A stretch of 64,000 nucleotides of DNA, from NCBI GenBank assembly GCA_018715595.1, contig DVLI01000005.1, positions 1 through 64,000 of the forward strand, given 5' to 3'. The notes under the pieces were generated by a model that searched no databases, was not told where the DNA came from, and saw only the letters and a program-made list of their open reading frames with translations. This DNA is from Candidatus Caccoplasma merdavium (lineage in GTDB: Bacteria; Bacteroidota; Bacteroidia; Bacteroidales; UBA11471). Numbering within the stretch: the stretch's first letter is position 1; every line of letters begins with the position of its first letter. Positions 27,045 through 35,919 of this stretch are shown piece by piece. A program made the translations under genes and the position numbers.

Positions 27045-27059
27045 CCGACATCTTGCATC

Positions 27060-27929
27060 ATGTTGATTGACGCCATAACCTGGACGGCCGACCCGGCGAT
27101 ATTCTCCATCTTCGGACGCGAAGTGCGCTGGTACGGCCTGTTCTTCGCCATCGGATTCCTGGTGGGTTACGCCATCGAAGAACGCATCTACAAGCACGAC
27201 AATGCCCCGGCAGGGTGGTGCGACAAGGCTTTTATCTACACCATCGTGGCCACCATTGTCGGTGCCCGGTTGGGGCACTGCATCTTCTACGGTTGGGAGT
27301 ACTACTCGGCACACCCGCTCGACATTCTCAAAATATGGGAAGGCGGGCTGGCCAGCCACGGAGGAACCATCGGTATCCTCATCGCCCTCTATATCTTCTC
27401 CCGCAGGGTGACACACCGCGGCATGCTCTGGGCCGTAGACCGCTTGGCCATACCCACCGCCCTGGTGGGTGCCCTCATACGCATGGGCAACCTCATGAAC
27501 CATGAAATCTACGGTCATGTAACCGACCTGCCCTGGGGTTTCCGCTTTATCGAGAACGTGGGAGCCTGGCACACTTACGGCGCACAACCGGTCTTCACCG
27601 ACCCGTCGCACCCGACGCAGATATACGAGGCGCTGTGCTATCTCGCCGTTTTCGGATTGCTTATGTATCTCTACTGGAAACGCCGTGCCGGTGACCGTCC
27701 GGGGCTGATACTGGGCATATTCTTCATCGGCGTCTTCCTCAGCCGCTTCTTCATCGAGTTTGTAAAGAACGACCAGGAAGCCTTCGAGGCCGACATGGTC
27801 CTCAACATGGGCCAATGGTTGAGCATACCATTCGTCATTGCAGGAATATGGCTCGTCATCAGGGCATTGATACGCCCCGAGGTATCGGGACGCATTGAAG
27901 GCCCCCATGACCGGAAGAAGAAACAATAA
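27060..27929 (+). CDS. lgt: Prolipoprotein diacylglyceryl transferase
   Basis: Lgt attaches diacylglycerol from phosphatidylglycerol to the lipobox cysteine of prolipoproteins in the inner membrane. At 289 residues with about seven membrane segments it is full length. The conserved RWYGLFFAIGF, LASHGGTIGIL and the signature GALIRMGNLMNHEIYG are present, as is HPTQIYEAL with its catalytic-face histidine. It probably shares the ddh transcript. The substrate lipoproteins in this window include PstS. Confidence 0.97.
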   Translation: MLIDAITWTADPAIFSIFGREVRWYGLFFAIGFLVGYAIEERIYKHDNAPAGWCDKAFIYTIVATIVGARLGHCIFYGWEYYSAHPLDILKIWEGGLASHGGTIGILIALYIFSRRVTHRGMLWAVDRLAIPTALVGALIRMGNLMNHEIYGHVTDLPWGFRFIENVGAWHTYGAQPVFTDPSHPTQIYEALCYLAVFGLLMYLYWKRRAGDRPGLILGIFFIGVFLSRFFIEFVKNDQEAFEADMVLNMGQWLSIPFVIAGIWLVIRALIRPEVSGRIEGPHDRKKKQ

Positions 27930-27933
27930 TTTT

Positions 27934-30003
27934 CTATTCGCTGAGCATCAGCGACAGATAAGGTGCCGGCGTGACGCCTTCGACCAACAACCATCGGGTG
28001 AACGTCCGAATGTCGAAATCATAATCACACACGGTATCCCGTGCCACAGAGAGGGGCTGCTTGCAAGAGCGCCCCTCTTTTATGGTATAGACCCCGGCGT
28101 TCGAGGGCAAAAGCCCGTCACGCAACCTGAGGGTGAAAGAGCGCCCGGGACAGGCCGTGGCATAAGAGCCGAGCAATCGTCCGGCATCGACAATGCGCAC
28201 CATGCCCGACGGGCATCTCACGGCCGATTCACACACGAGCCCGGGAAGCAAGCCGGCAAGGGAATCCTCAACGCCCGCGCCTTCGGGCAGGGAAAACGAG
28301 ATTTCCCGCACGCCGTACCGGGCAGCGAGAGCCATGAGCATTTGTGCCAGCGAAGGAGCGTCGAGTGCACACACTTCGAGCAAATGCAAGGCCGCATCAC
28401 GCGGGACGGCAACGGCAAGAGCACAAAGGGTCGCATCGGGTCGCCGGGCCTGCCACACCTCTCCGCCGGCCAAGCGGGCATCGGCACAAATCACGGCAAA
28501 ATCGTCGGCATCGTGCAGCACCCGGCAGGGAATGGCTGCCGTGAGGCAAGCCCAATCACGGCTCAACTGCGCCATGTCATGGCCGACGGCCGTGAGCCCG
28601 GATCCGTTGCAGGAGAGCTCCCCTCCCACCACATAACGATAATGCCGGCGGAAAAACGTCGTCTCAAAACCAAACCGCGCATAGTAATCATATAACGACG
28701 CCTCGGCCGGAATGAGTGCGACCAGCGGGAAGCCGCGCCGCCCCAACAACGAAAAGGCATGGGTCATGAGGGTCGCCATGAGACCTCGGCCGCGTTCCCC
28801 GGGGACGGTCGACAAGCCGGCCCAATAAGAGAGAGGTTCTTCCCCGCCCCACAAGGAGAGCATATAGGGCAGATGATGCAATGCCGAACAGAGCTTGTCT
28901 CCTCGCACGACAAGGTAGCTCCTCTCGGGCGAGAACTTCCTGTCGAAGAAGAGTCGGAGGAAACGGGGGTCGTCGTGAAAACAGGTCTGCCACAAATCCA
29001 TTACCGCCGGGCGGTCGGCATCGGTAGCCCGGCGCAACGACAGCGGAGCAGAGCCATCGGCCACCCGCGCTTCGAGGGGGAGTGCCTCGGGCGGAGTTCC
29101 TTGTCGGGCATGCCAACAGATGGCAGCCATCTTCTCTTGCAGACGGAACGGGTGATATGAGAGCTTGGCTTGACGCAAACCGGGAATGCCAAGGTCTTCT
29201 TCCCGGTTGACATAACGATAGGCGACCGGTAAGGTACGGGCAAACTCGCGATTGATCATGGCATAAGCGCCCTCGAACGAAGCGTCGGCCTTTTCGACAT
29301 GCACGCCGAAAGTATCGTCGGTAATGGGGGAGCCGTAGGTGAAAGCCACCAAGCGGCCACCCACCCAAAGCGTTCCGCCGGAAAGTTCCAAGTCGTCGAA
29401 ACGGGTCAAAGCCCGGGTTATTGCCTGACGTTCGAACGAAAGGTCTTCGCCCGAGCCGGTCTGACTCGCCAACCACTCGTCTTCAAAACGCAGACATTCC
29501 GCGACAAGCTCGCTCGTCAAAGGCAAATAGCGGTAATCGGGATATTTTTTGAGAAACTGGTTGATGTGATTGCGTTTGGGCTGGAAACGTTTTCCCGAAA
29601 GCGCGGCCAACTCCTCCCGCAAATAAATATAATCGGCATAATCGCGCTCGACCACAAAACGGAATTCCCCGGGACAGGCATCGTCTATGGCCGCACGGCC
29701 TTCTTCTGAAATACCCAACAGGCACAACGTATGCCCCAATGCCGAAGCATCGGCTCGCAACAAAGCGATACTCTCCCGCAAGGGCCGGGTGCCACGGGGA
29801 ATCATGTAGGCCGGCCGACGACCGTCGAGATAGAAACGAATGAACAAGGTATCCTCGACAACGGCATACTCGCTCCGGTAAAGAAACTGCCAACTGTACA
29901 TGTTGGCAAAAGCGAAGTCGCAATTACGATAAGGTCCCGAAAGCGTATAACACATGATTTCGGAACGGGCATTGAGCGTGATGGGACGAAACGGTATTTC
30001 CAT
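27934..30003 (-). CDS. DUF2156 - GNAT acetyltransferase fusion
   Basis: A 689-residue two-part protein. The first ~300 residues are a DUF2156 domain, related to the catalytic part of phosphatidylglycerol lysyltransferases: CDFAFANMYSWQFLYRSEYA, then YLREELAALSGKRFQPKRNH and the ending LRQAKLSYHPFRLQEKM. From about residue 310 comes a GNAT domain, LSLRRATDADRPAVMDLW with the acetyl-CoA loop VPGERGRGLMATLMTHA, and an Eis-like extended C-terminus. The frame opens 19 codons earlier, but ATG 30003 (MEIPFRPITLN) matches the family start. The two domains usually occur as separate neighbouring genes in related genomes as I recall, so the fusion is notable. Substrates are unknown. Confidence 0.82.
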   Translation of the reverse strand: MEIPFRPITLNARSEIMCYTLSGPYRNCDFAFANMYSWQFLYRSEYAVVEDTLFIRFYLDGRRPAYMIPRGTRPLRESIALLRADASALGHTLCLLGISEEGRAAIDDACPGEFRFVVERDYADYIYLREELAALSGKRFQPKRNHINQFLKKYPDYRYLPLTSELVAECLRFEDEWLASQTGSGEDLSFERQAITRALTRFDDLELSGGTLWVGGRLVAFTYGSPITDDTFGVHVEKADASFEGAYAMINREFARTLPVAYRYVNREEDLGIPGLRQAKLSYHPFRLQEKMAAICWHARQGTPPEALPLEARVADGSAPLSLRRATDADRPAVMDLWQTCFHDDPRFLRLFFDRKFSPERSYLVVRGDKLCSALHHLPYMLSLWGGEEPLSYWAGLSTVPGERGRGLMATLMTHAFSLLGRRGFPLVALIPAEASLYDYYARFGFETTFFRRHYRYVVGGELSCNGSGLTAVGHDMAQLSRDWACLTAAIPCRVLHDADDFAVICADARLAGGEVWQARRPDATLCALAVAVPRDAALHLLEVCALDAPSLAQMLMALAARYGVREISFSLPEGAGVEDSLAGLLPGLVCESAVRCPSGMVRIVDAGRLLGSYATACPGRSFTLRLRDGLLPSNAGVYTIKEGRSCKQPLSVARDTVCDYDFDIRTFTRWLLVEGVTPAPYLSLMLSE

Positions 30004-30201
30004 ATACAAAAAACAACAACTGCGAAGATACATGGTTTTTGCATTCGACGTGCTCGTCACGGGTTTTTCGATGCCGATTTTTCTTTACGCCGGCCGGAAC
30101 GCAGGGTCAATTCTCCCGTTCCAAGATGCGACGGAAAGGGTCGACAACCTTCCCGGCGGACTTCCGTGCTTACCGGCAGCCGATGAAGATACCCGCAAAA
30201 A

Positions 30202-30233
30202 GCAAGGGTTGCCCCTCGACGGGCAACCCTTGC
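30202..30233 (-). terminator. Terminator of INO1
   Basis: Perfect 13-base stem GCAAGGGTTGCCC / GGGCAACCCTTGC with loop CTCGAC; on the minus strand it is followed by TTTTT. It lies 26 bases after the INO1 stop. Confidence 0.88.
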
Positions 30234-30259
30234 CATTATATAATAATGTATGCTCGGAA

Positions 30260-31567
30260 TCAATCGATTTCTTCGTCAGCCTCGTAACCACCCATTTCGC
30301 GAAGGGCATTTTTGAGCATGACATATTGCTGGAAGAGGTGATTGACGGGAACCTCACCCTGCGTATAGTCGTGCATCGGGCTTTTGAGGAAGAAACTCAG
30401 GAAACGTTGTGTCCCGTAACGGCCGGCACGAGCAGCGAGGTCGCTCAACAAGACGAGGTCGAGGCAGAGGGGTGCGGCCAAGATGGAGTCACGGCAGAGG
30501 AAATTGATTTTTATCTGCATGGGATAACCCATCCAACCGAAGATGTCGATATTGTCCCAGCCCTCCTTGTTATCGTTGCGCGGAGGATAGTAGTTGATGC
30601 GCACCTTGTGATAATAATCGGTATAGAGGTCGGGCTGATTTTCGGGAACGAGAATCGATTCAAGGGTAGAGAGCTTGCTCACCTCCTTGGTGTGGAAGTT
30701 GGCCGGCTCATCGAGCACGAGACCGTCGCGGTTGCCGAGAATGTTGGTCGAGAACCAACCCGAGAGGCCTAGGCAACGGGTGCCGATGATGGGAGCGAAT
30801 CCCGATTTCACAAGGGTCTGCCCCGTCTTGAAGTCTTTACCTGCAATGGGCATCTTGGTCTTCTCGGCCATCTCCCACATGGCAGGAATATCGACCGTCG
30901 TGTTGGGAGCACCCATGATGAAGGGAGCACCTTCGGCCAAAGCGGCATAGGCATAGCACATCGAGGGAGCAATGTGTTTGCGGTCGTCGTCTTTCATGGC
31001 CTTTTCGAGATGAGCCAAGGTATCATGCACGTTCTCATCGTAGGGCACATAAATCTCGGTCGAAGCCGCCCACAGCACGACAATACGCGAGCAGTTGTTT
31101 TCGGCCTTGAATTTGCGAATGTCTTCACGCAACTGCTCTACCATTTCCCAACGGGTGGCACAGTTTTTCACATTGTCACCATCGAGGCGTTTTGCATAGT
31201 CGCGATCGAAAGCCGCTTTCATCGGAACGATTTTTTCCAACTCGTCTTTTACCGGATTGATGTCTTTTTCTTTCAACACCTCGGCATTGATGGCCGACTC
31301 ATAGGCATTGGCGGGATATACGTCCCAAGCACCGAAAACAATGTCGGACAACTGTGCCATAGGCACAATTTCATTATAATGAAGATACTTTTTCTCGGCA
31401 CCGCGACCTACACGGATTTTATCATATTGGGTCATCGATCCAACGGGTTTTGCCAAACCTTTACGAACCATCAACACTCCTGTGATAAACGTTGTGGCAA
31501 CAGCGCCCAAGCCTACACACAAAACGCCCAATTTACCGTCTGCCGGTTTTACATTCATTTTTTCCAT
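30260..31567 (-). CDS. myo-inositol-1-phosphate synthase (INO1)
   Basis: Converts glucose-6-phosphate to inositol-1-phosphate with internally recycled NAD. The 435-residue protein has the NAD-binding start KLGVLCVGLGAVATTFITGV and the family core stretches IMGAPNTTVDIPAMWEMAEK, GKDFKTGQTLVKSGFAP and GWFSTNILGNRDGL. The lysine in GKDFKTGQT belongs to the active site. It starts with ATG 31567, with another ATG three codons later. It is the head-group source for the inositol-lipid genes beginning at 33397 on the other strand. Transcribed alone, from -7 element 31624-31631 to the strong terminator downstream. Confidence 0.96.
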   Translation of the reverse strand: MEKMNVKPADGKLGVLCVGLGAVATTFITGVLMVRKGLAKPVGSMTQYDKIRVGRGAEKKYLHYNEIVPMAQLSDIVFGAWDVYPANAYESAINAEVLKEKDINPVKDELEKIVPMKAAFDRDYAKRLDGDNVKNCATRWEMVEQLREDIRKFKAENNCSRIVVLWAASTEIYVPYDENVHDTLAHLEKAMKDDDRKHIAPSMCYAYAALAEGAPFIMGAPNTTVDIPAMWEMAEKTKMPIAGKDFKTGQTLVKSGFAPIIGTRCLGLSGWFSTNILGNRDGLVLDEPANFHTKEVSKLSTLESILVPENQPDLYTDYYHKVRINYYPPRNDNKEGWDNIDIFGWMGYPMQIKINFLCRDSILAAPLCLDLVLLSDLAARAGRYGTQRFLSFFLKSPMHDYTQGEVPVNHLFQQYVMLKNALREMGGYEADEEID

Positions 31568-31623
31568 TTTCTTATAAATATACTTTTTCTTTTTTCTATT
31601 TTTTCCCGCAAATAATTGCGAGG

Positions 31624-31631
31624 CAAAGATA
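31624..31631 (-). promoter_or_regulatory. -7 element of INO1
   Basis: Minus-strand TATCTTTG, exact TAnnTTTG match, 57 bases before the INO1 ATG. The -33 box is not well defined in the A/T-rich sequence upstream. Confidence 0.55.
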
Positions 31632-31798
31632 GCTCTTTTTTTGCAAAAAAAGAGTTTTATGCAGTTCTTTTCTGAGGCTTAAAGAGAATACCCGATACAT
31701 TGCGATAAAACGAGCAGCGGCTGCGACAAAACGACCAATATCTACAAAACACATTTTTCAACAGCTTTGTTCGCCCTCCTCCAAAAACAGAAAGGATA

Positions 31799-33079
31799 TT
31801 AACGCCAATTCTTCATTTTCCCCAATCGAACCCCCACATTCAGGACCATGCAGTCGGCTTTTGAAAGATGGGCTTTTACATGATATCCTATATAGAGCCA
31901 TTCGAGCCGCGGGATATAGAATCGCAAACCGATGGTTTCATAATAAGGGGTCTCTTTCTCGGTCATGCCATACCGCGACTCGTCCGCTTCGTCGGGGACT
32001 TTTCCCATCTGACGGAACAGATAATACCCCAAACTGAAATAGAGTGAAAGATGCTTGTAGAATACCTCATGCCGCAGCGAAACGCCCAAGGAATGGGGGC
32101 TATACAGCAGACCCGGCATCGACTTCTCCTCGTTTATCCTTTTAAGTTGCTCGGCATAGGGCACATACATATAGTCGACACCGATGCCCGAAGCAAATTT
32201 CAAGCGATAGCGAAACATGGGTGCCACGGACACTGACAGGGCCGAATATATCGGATAATCGGCCGTTCGGTAACGAGCATCTTCGGGCGAAAGCAAATAG
32301 TAATACAGGAACCACTCGTCGAGAAATGACTTGGCCGCCCAACCCACCGAAAGGTCACAATAAAAATTCTTCCCGTAGGCTCTTTGGAATTTGTTCCGAA
32401 CTGGCAATTTCGGCTGGTCGCCGGCCGGATAATAACGCACGCCGGCCGACAGGCCCACCGTGTTGGCTCCCTTGTTGGGACGGTCCAGCGCGCCATTGGA
32501 GAAATGCTTGAACTCTCCCTCGACAAAGACTTCACACGACGGAGCCACCCGCATGCGCGCCTGCACGCCAAAGCCGAAATATATCGACAACGGCGAACCG
32601 ATTATTTCGTTATCGACATTATCGGCCGGATTGTAGGGTCGCGTGCAAAAGCCCAATCCGTTCTCGAACGAATAAGCCAGCGTAAAACGCGACGCGCGCA
32701 CCACGTCGCGCTTGAAAGCGGCATAAGCCGCCACCATGTAACCGAGCTCCGAATCATAAGGCGTGTGCCGATTGTCCATGTGCAGACGCACCCGGCTGTA
32801 ATCGACCAGCATCAATCCGCCCCTGATGGTGGGATAGCCAAACGCCATATCATACCGGCTGCTGTCTGACAGCAAGGCCCGATAGGCTCCATACACATTA
32901 TACACAGCCCCATGAGGCGATTTTATCAATTCACGGGCGTATTTATCCACACCCAGGAGATAGACCCAGCCGGCCGAGGCTCCATACGACAGCCGCGACC
33001 TCTTTTCTTGCATTTCCTCGGCTTGCAGGCCGTGAGCCACAAGAAGCATGGCAATGACAAAAGTCCCTATTCTCCGCAT
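31799..33079 (-). CDS. PagL / acyloxyacyl-hydrolase-like outer-membrane protein
   Basis: A 426-residue beta-strand-rich protein with signal peptide MRRIGTFVIAMLLVAHGLQA. It appears to contain two related barrel-like halves. The first carries EFKHFSNGALDRPNKGANTV, matching the lipid A 3-O-deacylase (PagL) motif H-x-S-N...PN-x-G, with the catalytic His-Ser pair. The second half (about 225-426) repeats the strand pattern without the motif. The frame is open from 33178, but a -7 element at 33176-33183 and the signal peptide favour ATG 33079. It may trim acyl chains from lipid A; the neighbouring lipid-head-group genes fit an envelope-lipid role. Confidence 0.75.
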   Translation of the reverse strand: MRRIGTFVIAMLLVAHGLQAEEMQEKRSRLSYGASAGWVYLLGVDKYARELIKSPHGAVYNVYGAYRALLSDSSRYDMAFGYPTIRGGLMLVDYSRVRLHMDNRHTPYDSELGYMVAAYAAFKRDVVRASRFTLAYSFENGLGFCTRPYNPADNVDNEIIGSPLSIYFGFGVQARMRVAPSCEVFVEGEFKHFSNGALDRPNKGANTVGLSAGVRYYPAGDQPKLPVRNKFQRAYGKNFYCDLSVGWAAKSFLDEWFLYYYLLSPEDARYRTADYPIYSALSVSVAPMFRYRLKFASGIGVDYMYVPYAEQLKRINEEKSMPGLLYSPHSLGVSLRHEVFYKHLSLYFSLGYYLFRQMGKVPDEADESRYGMTEKETPYYETIGLRFYIPRLEWLYIGYHVKAHLSKADCMVLNVGVRLGKMKNWR

Positions 33080-33175
33080 AATAAACTCTTCGGAACAAAA
33101 ACGTGTGCGGCACGCCAAAAGCGCAAATGCTTTCGCGCCGGAGCCTGTTTCTCCCTCATTCCGGTGAAATAGGGA

Positions 33176-33183
33176 CAAATATA
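33176..33183 (-). promoter_or_regulatory. -7 element of the PagL-like gene
   Basis: Minus-strand TATATTTG, exact TAnnTTTG match. Transcription near 33170 supports the start at 33079. Confidence 0.5.
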
Positions 33184-33241
33184 CCTTATTTTTTTTATTG
33201 GCCGGAGATTTGTTCTCAAATTCGGCAATCTGAATAATTTA

Positions 33242-33273
33242 TTGGATTATTCCGACGAATTTATCTAATTTTG
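33242..33273 (+). promoter_or_regulatory. Promoter of the inositol-lipid operon
   Basis: TTG (33242-33244) and TAATTTTG (33266-33273), spacer 21. It leaves a leader of about 115 bases before the ATG at 33397; I see no further element in this divergent region. Confidence 0.5.
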
Positions 33274-33396
33274 TATGCCGATAACCGGAGCCCCTCCACG
33301 TCACTCATCGGGAAGTGCCTCAAATACATTGTACAACAATCATTATAATCCCTGACACGTTTTGTCGGCAAAACAGAAATCGGGAACAACAACAGA

Positions 33397-34113
33397 ATGG
33401 AATATGCCATCATAGCGGCCGGAGAAGGGTCGCGTCTCGCCCAAGAAGGGGTCGCTTGGCCCAAACCGCTGGTACCGGTATGCGGCGAGCCCCTGCTCGA
33501 CCGCCTGTGTCGAATATTCGCCGCAAACGGGGCATCGCGCATACACATCATTATCAATGAAGAACGCGACGAAGTGCGCCGCCACGTCGAGGGGCTCCAA
33601 GACCGGTATCCGATACGCCTCCTCATAAAAAACACGCCCAGTTCGATGCACAGTTTCCACGAACTGGCCGCAGGCATCACCGCCGACCGTTTCTGCCTCA
33701 CAACGGTCGACCCCGTTTTCGACGAAGAAGAATTTTCCCGATATATCGGCACCTTTTGCAACGACACGTCGCTCGACGCCTATATGGCCGTAACCGACTT
33801 TATCGACGACGAAAAGCCCCTCTATGTCAAGACCGATGAAGAAATGCGCATCAGAGCATTCAACGACACGCATACCGGCAACAGTCTTTATGTCTCGGGA
33901 GGCATCTATGCGTTCACCCAAGCTGTGGTGCCGGTATTGCGGCAAGGTATCGCAACAGGCATGTCGCGCATGCGCAACTTCCAAAGGGCCCTCCTCTCGG
34001 CCGGCTTGCGTGTAAAAGCACACCCTTTTTCCTGCATCATCGACATCGACCATGCAGCCGACATCACCAAGGCCGAATCGTTTCTCCTCACCCACAAACG
34101 TCCTACGCCATGA
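33397..34113 (+). CDS. NTP transferase (sugar/inositol-phosphate nucleotidyltransferase type)
   Basis: A 238-residue nucleotidyltransferase. The N-terminus MEYAIIAAGEGSRLAQEGVA holds the nucleotide-binding loop AAGEGSRL, and PKPLVPVCGEPLLDRL follows; LTTVDPVF supplies the metal-binding aspartate. Members activate sugar phosphates. Next to INO1 and a CDP-alcohol phosphotransferase, inositol-phosphate cytidylyl transfer is one possible reaction, as in the archaeal inositol-phosphodiester pathway, but this is inference. The stop overlaps the next gene's start by 4 bases (ATGA), showing coupling. Confidence 0.82.
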   Translation: MEYAIIAAGEGSRLAQEGVAWPKPLVPVCGEPLLDRLCRIFAANGASRIHIIINEERDEVRRHVEGLQDRYPIRLLIKNTPSSMHSFHELAAGITADRFCLTTVDPVFDEEEFSRYIGTFCNDTSLDAYMAVTDFIDDEKPLYVKTDEEMRIRAFNDTHTGNSLYVSGGIYAFTQAVVPVLRQGIATGMSRMRNFQRALLSAGLRVKAHPFSCIIDIDHAADITKAESFLLTHKRPTP

Positions 34114-34964
34114 ACCATTCCTGTGCCGGCATAAGCCGGGCAAGCCGATTCTCTCCCAATCGTGAATGCCACGATGCCGCCGTTTTTGTCCTCACAGCCG
34201 AATACCTGCGAGAGGAAGGGTGGCAGGTCGAGCTTTTTACCGAGGAGTCTTTCCTGACGAGCCGTGACGACCGGCCATACATCTTCCACATGGCCCGAGG
34301 GTGTGAAACGCTCGACCGTCTCAAAGAACTGGAAGACAACCACGCCTCGGTCATAAACACGACACCCAGTATCAGGAACTGCCGCCGCGACCGTCTCACC
34401 AGTATCTTGCTGCAAAACGGCATTCCTTATCCCGACAGCTTCATCATCGATACCACCGGCTCCATCGAAGAGCGTTTGCGCCAAAAGGGAATGGAGTCGT
34501 GCTGGCTGAAACGAAGCGACGCCCACACGACACACCCCGAAGACATCGGGTTTGCCCCGACCGCCGACGCCGCCCGGCGCCTGCTCGCCTCCTTCGCCGC
34601 CCGAGGCATCGGCCAAGTAATCGTGAACCGCCATCTGCCGGGCGATGTCATAAAATTCTACGGCGTGGAGGGTGAACCGTTTTTCTACTGGTGCTATCCC
34701 ACAAGCAAGGGCCTCGACAAATTCGGCAACGAACGCATCAACGGGACGACGACCCGAATCCCGTTTGAAGAAGAGGCTTTGCGCGACATCGCTTCTCATG
34801 CCGCCCGGCTCCTGGGTCTCTGCATCTATGGCGGAGACGCCATCGTCTCACCCGACGGGTCGGTATATCTTGTCGACATAAACGACTGGCCGAGTTTCTC
34901 GCCCTGCCTCCACGAGGCGGTAGCGCACATCGGCCGGGCCATCATAAAAAATTTCACTCGCTAA
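34110..34964 (+). CDS. ATP-grasp family enzyme
   Basis: A 284-residue ATP-grasp ligase/kinase. Visible elements are an N-terminal pre-grasp domain with HMARGCETLDRLKELED and INTTPSIRNCRRDRLTSILL, the nucleotide-binding WLKRSDAHTT and QVIVNRHLPGDVIKFYGVEG, and the metal-binding end VYLVDINDWPSFSPC (Asp/Asn of the D-x-N pattern). The fold is shared by RimK-type ligases and by inositol-polyphosphate kinases of the ITPK type. Placement between a nucleotidyltransferase and a CDP-alcohol phosphotransferase suggests action on an inositol or lipid intermediate. Substrate is unknown. Translation is coupled to the gene before it. Confidence 0.75.
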   Translation: MNHSCAGISRASRFSPNRECHDAAVFVLTAEYLREEGWQVELFTEESFLTSRDDRPYIFHMARGCETLDRLKELEDNHASVINTTPSIRNCRRDRLTSILLQNGIPYPDSFIIDTTGSIEERLRQKGMESCWLKRSDAHTTHPEDIGFAPTADAARRLLASFAARGIGQVIVNRHLPGDVIKFYGVEGEPFFYWCYPTSKGLDKFGNERINGTTTRIPFEEEALRDIASHAARLLGLCIYGGDAIVSPDGSVYLVDINDWPSFSPCLHEAVAHIGRAIIKNFTR

Positions 34965-34965
34965 C

Positions 34966-35919
34966 ATGTCTGCCCAACCAACCAACACCCCGGCCTCTCC
35001 CCGGAAACGCCCCTCACTGGCATCGACACTGAAATCGCGCGATACCGAAGAGACGTTCGACCTGATTTTCTATCGCCCCATCGGTTATGTGTGGGCACTG
35101 CTTTGCCGCCGGCTGGGCATCGTCCCCAACGCGGTAACCATCGTGGCCATCATTCTGGGAACCGCCGGCGGCATCTTGTTGGGGTTTGGGACGCTCTCCC
35201 TCACCCTGTGGGCCATCGCCTTGATTGTCCTGGCCAACTCACTCGACAGCGCCGACGGCCAGCTGGCCCGCATGACCGGCCAATACTCGCGACTGGGTCG
35301 TTTCCTCGACGGCATGTGCGGCGACATCTGGTTCATTGCCATATACGTCTCGGTGGCCTACCGCATCTCCGTCGAAACAGACTGGGGCATCTTTTCTTGG
35401 CCGCTGGGCGTGATTACCGGCGTGTTCCACGCCAAACAGGCGGCAATGGCCGACTATTACCGCAACTTCCATCTCTTTATCCTCAAAGGAAAAGCGCAAA
35501 GCGAATGGGACGAATCGGTCCAACTCGCCGTCACCTACCGCAACACGCCGTGGTTTCCCCATCTCTTTGCCAAACTTTCGGCACTTTCTTATTGGAGGTA
35601 CACCCGCGAACAAGAGCGTTCCACCCCCGCCCTGCAACGACTCCGCCGGCTGCTCGACAGCCGCTACGGCGACGAGTGGCCCCTGCCGTTGCGCGAGGCA
35701 TTCCGGCAGAAGAGCAAGCCGCTGATGAAGTACACCAACATTCTCTCCTTCAACACCCGCATCTTTGTCCTCTTTGCCGTCATGCTGCTCAACAAGCCGC
35801 TCTACTATTTTCTTTTCGAACTCACGGTCATGAATCTCATACTGGGGTATATGATTTGGCGCCACGAACGCATTTGCAAGGAATTCATTGCCAAAATAGA
35901 AAAAGGAGAAACGATATGA
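34966..35919 (+). CDS. CDP-alcohol phosphatidyltransferase (inositol-phospholipid synthase candidate)
   Basis: A 317-residue integral membrane enzyme with several helices. It carries the family motif DSADGQLAR, then eight residues, then GRFLDGMCGD. In the canonical motif the last two aspartates are separated by three residues; here there are four. It follows the ATP-grasp gene by one base and overlaps the HAD gene (ATGA). Together with INO1 and the phosphatase it fits synthesis of phosphatidylinositol phosphate followed by dephosphorylation, as described for B. thetaiotaomicron inositol lipids. The N-terminal 40 residues are cytoplasmic, proline- and serine-rich. Confidence 0.85.
   Translation: MSAQPTNTPASPRKRPSLASTLKSRDTEETFDLIFYRPIGYVWALLCRRLGIVPNAVTIVAIILGTAGGILLGFGTLSLTLWAIALIVLANSLDSADGQLARMTGQYSRLGRFLDGMCGDIWFIAIYVSVAYRISVETDWGIFSWPLGVITGVFHAKQAAMADYYRNFHLFILKGKAQSEWDESVQLAVTYRNTPWFPHLFAKLSALSYWRYTREQERSTPALQRLRRLLDSRYGDEWPLPLREAFRQKSKPLMKYTNILSFNTRIFVLFAVMLLNKPLYYFLFELTVMNLILGYMIWRHERICKEFIAKIEKGETI

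Noticed and set aside
35091-35915. Apparent long N-terminal extension of the HAD gene
   Set aside because: It is an out-of-phase reading of the CDP-alcohol phosphotransferase gene; the HAD family begins at ATG 35916, coupled by ATGA to the gene before.
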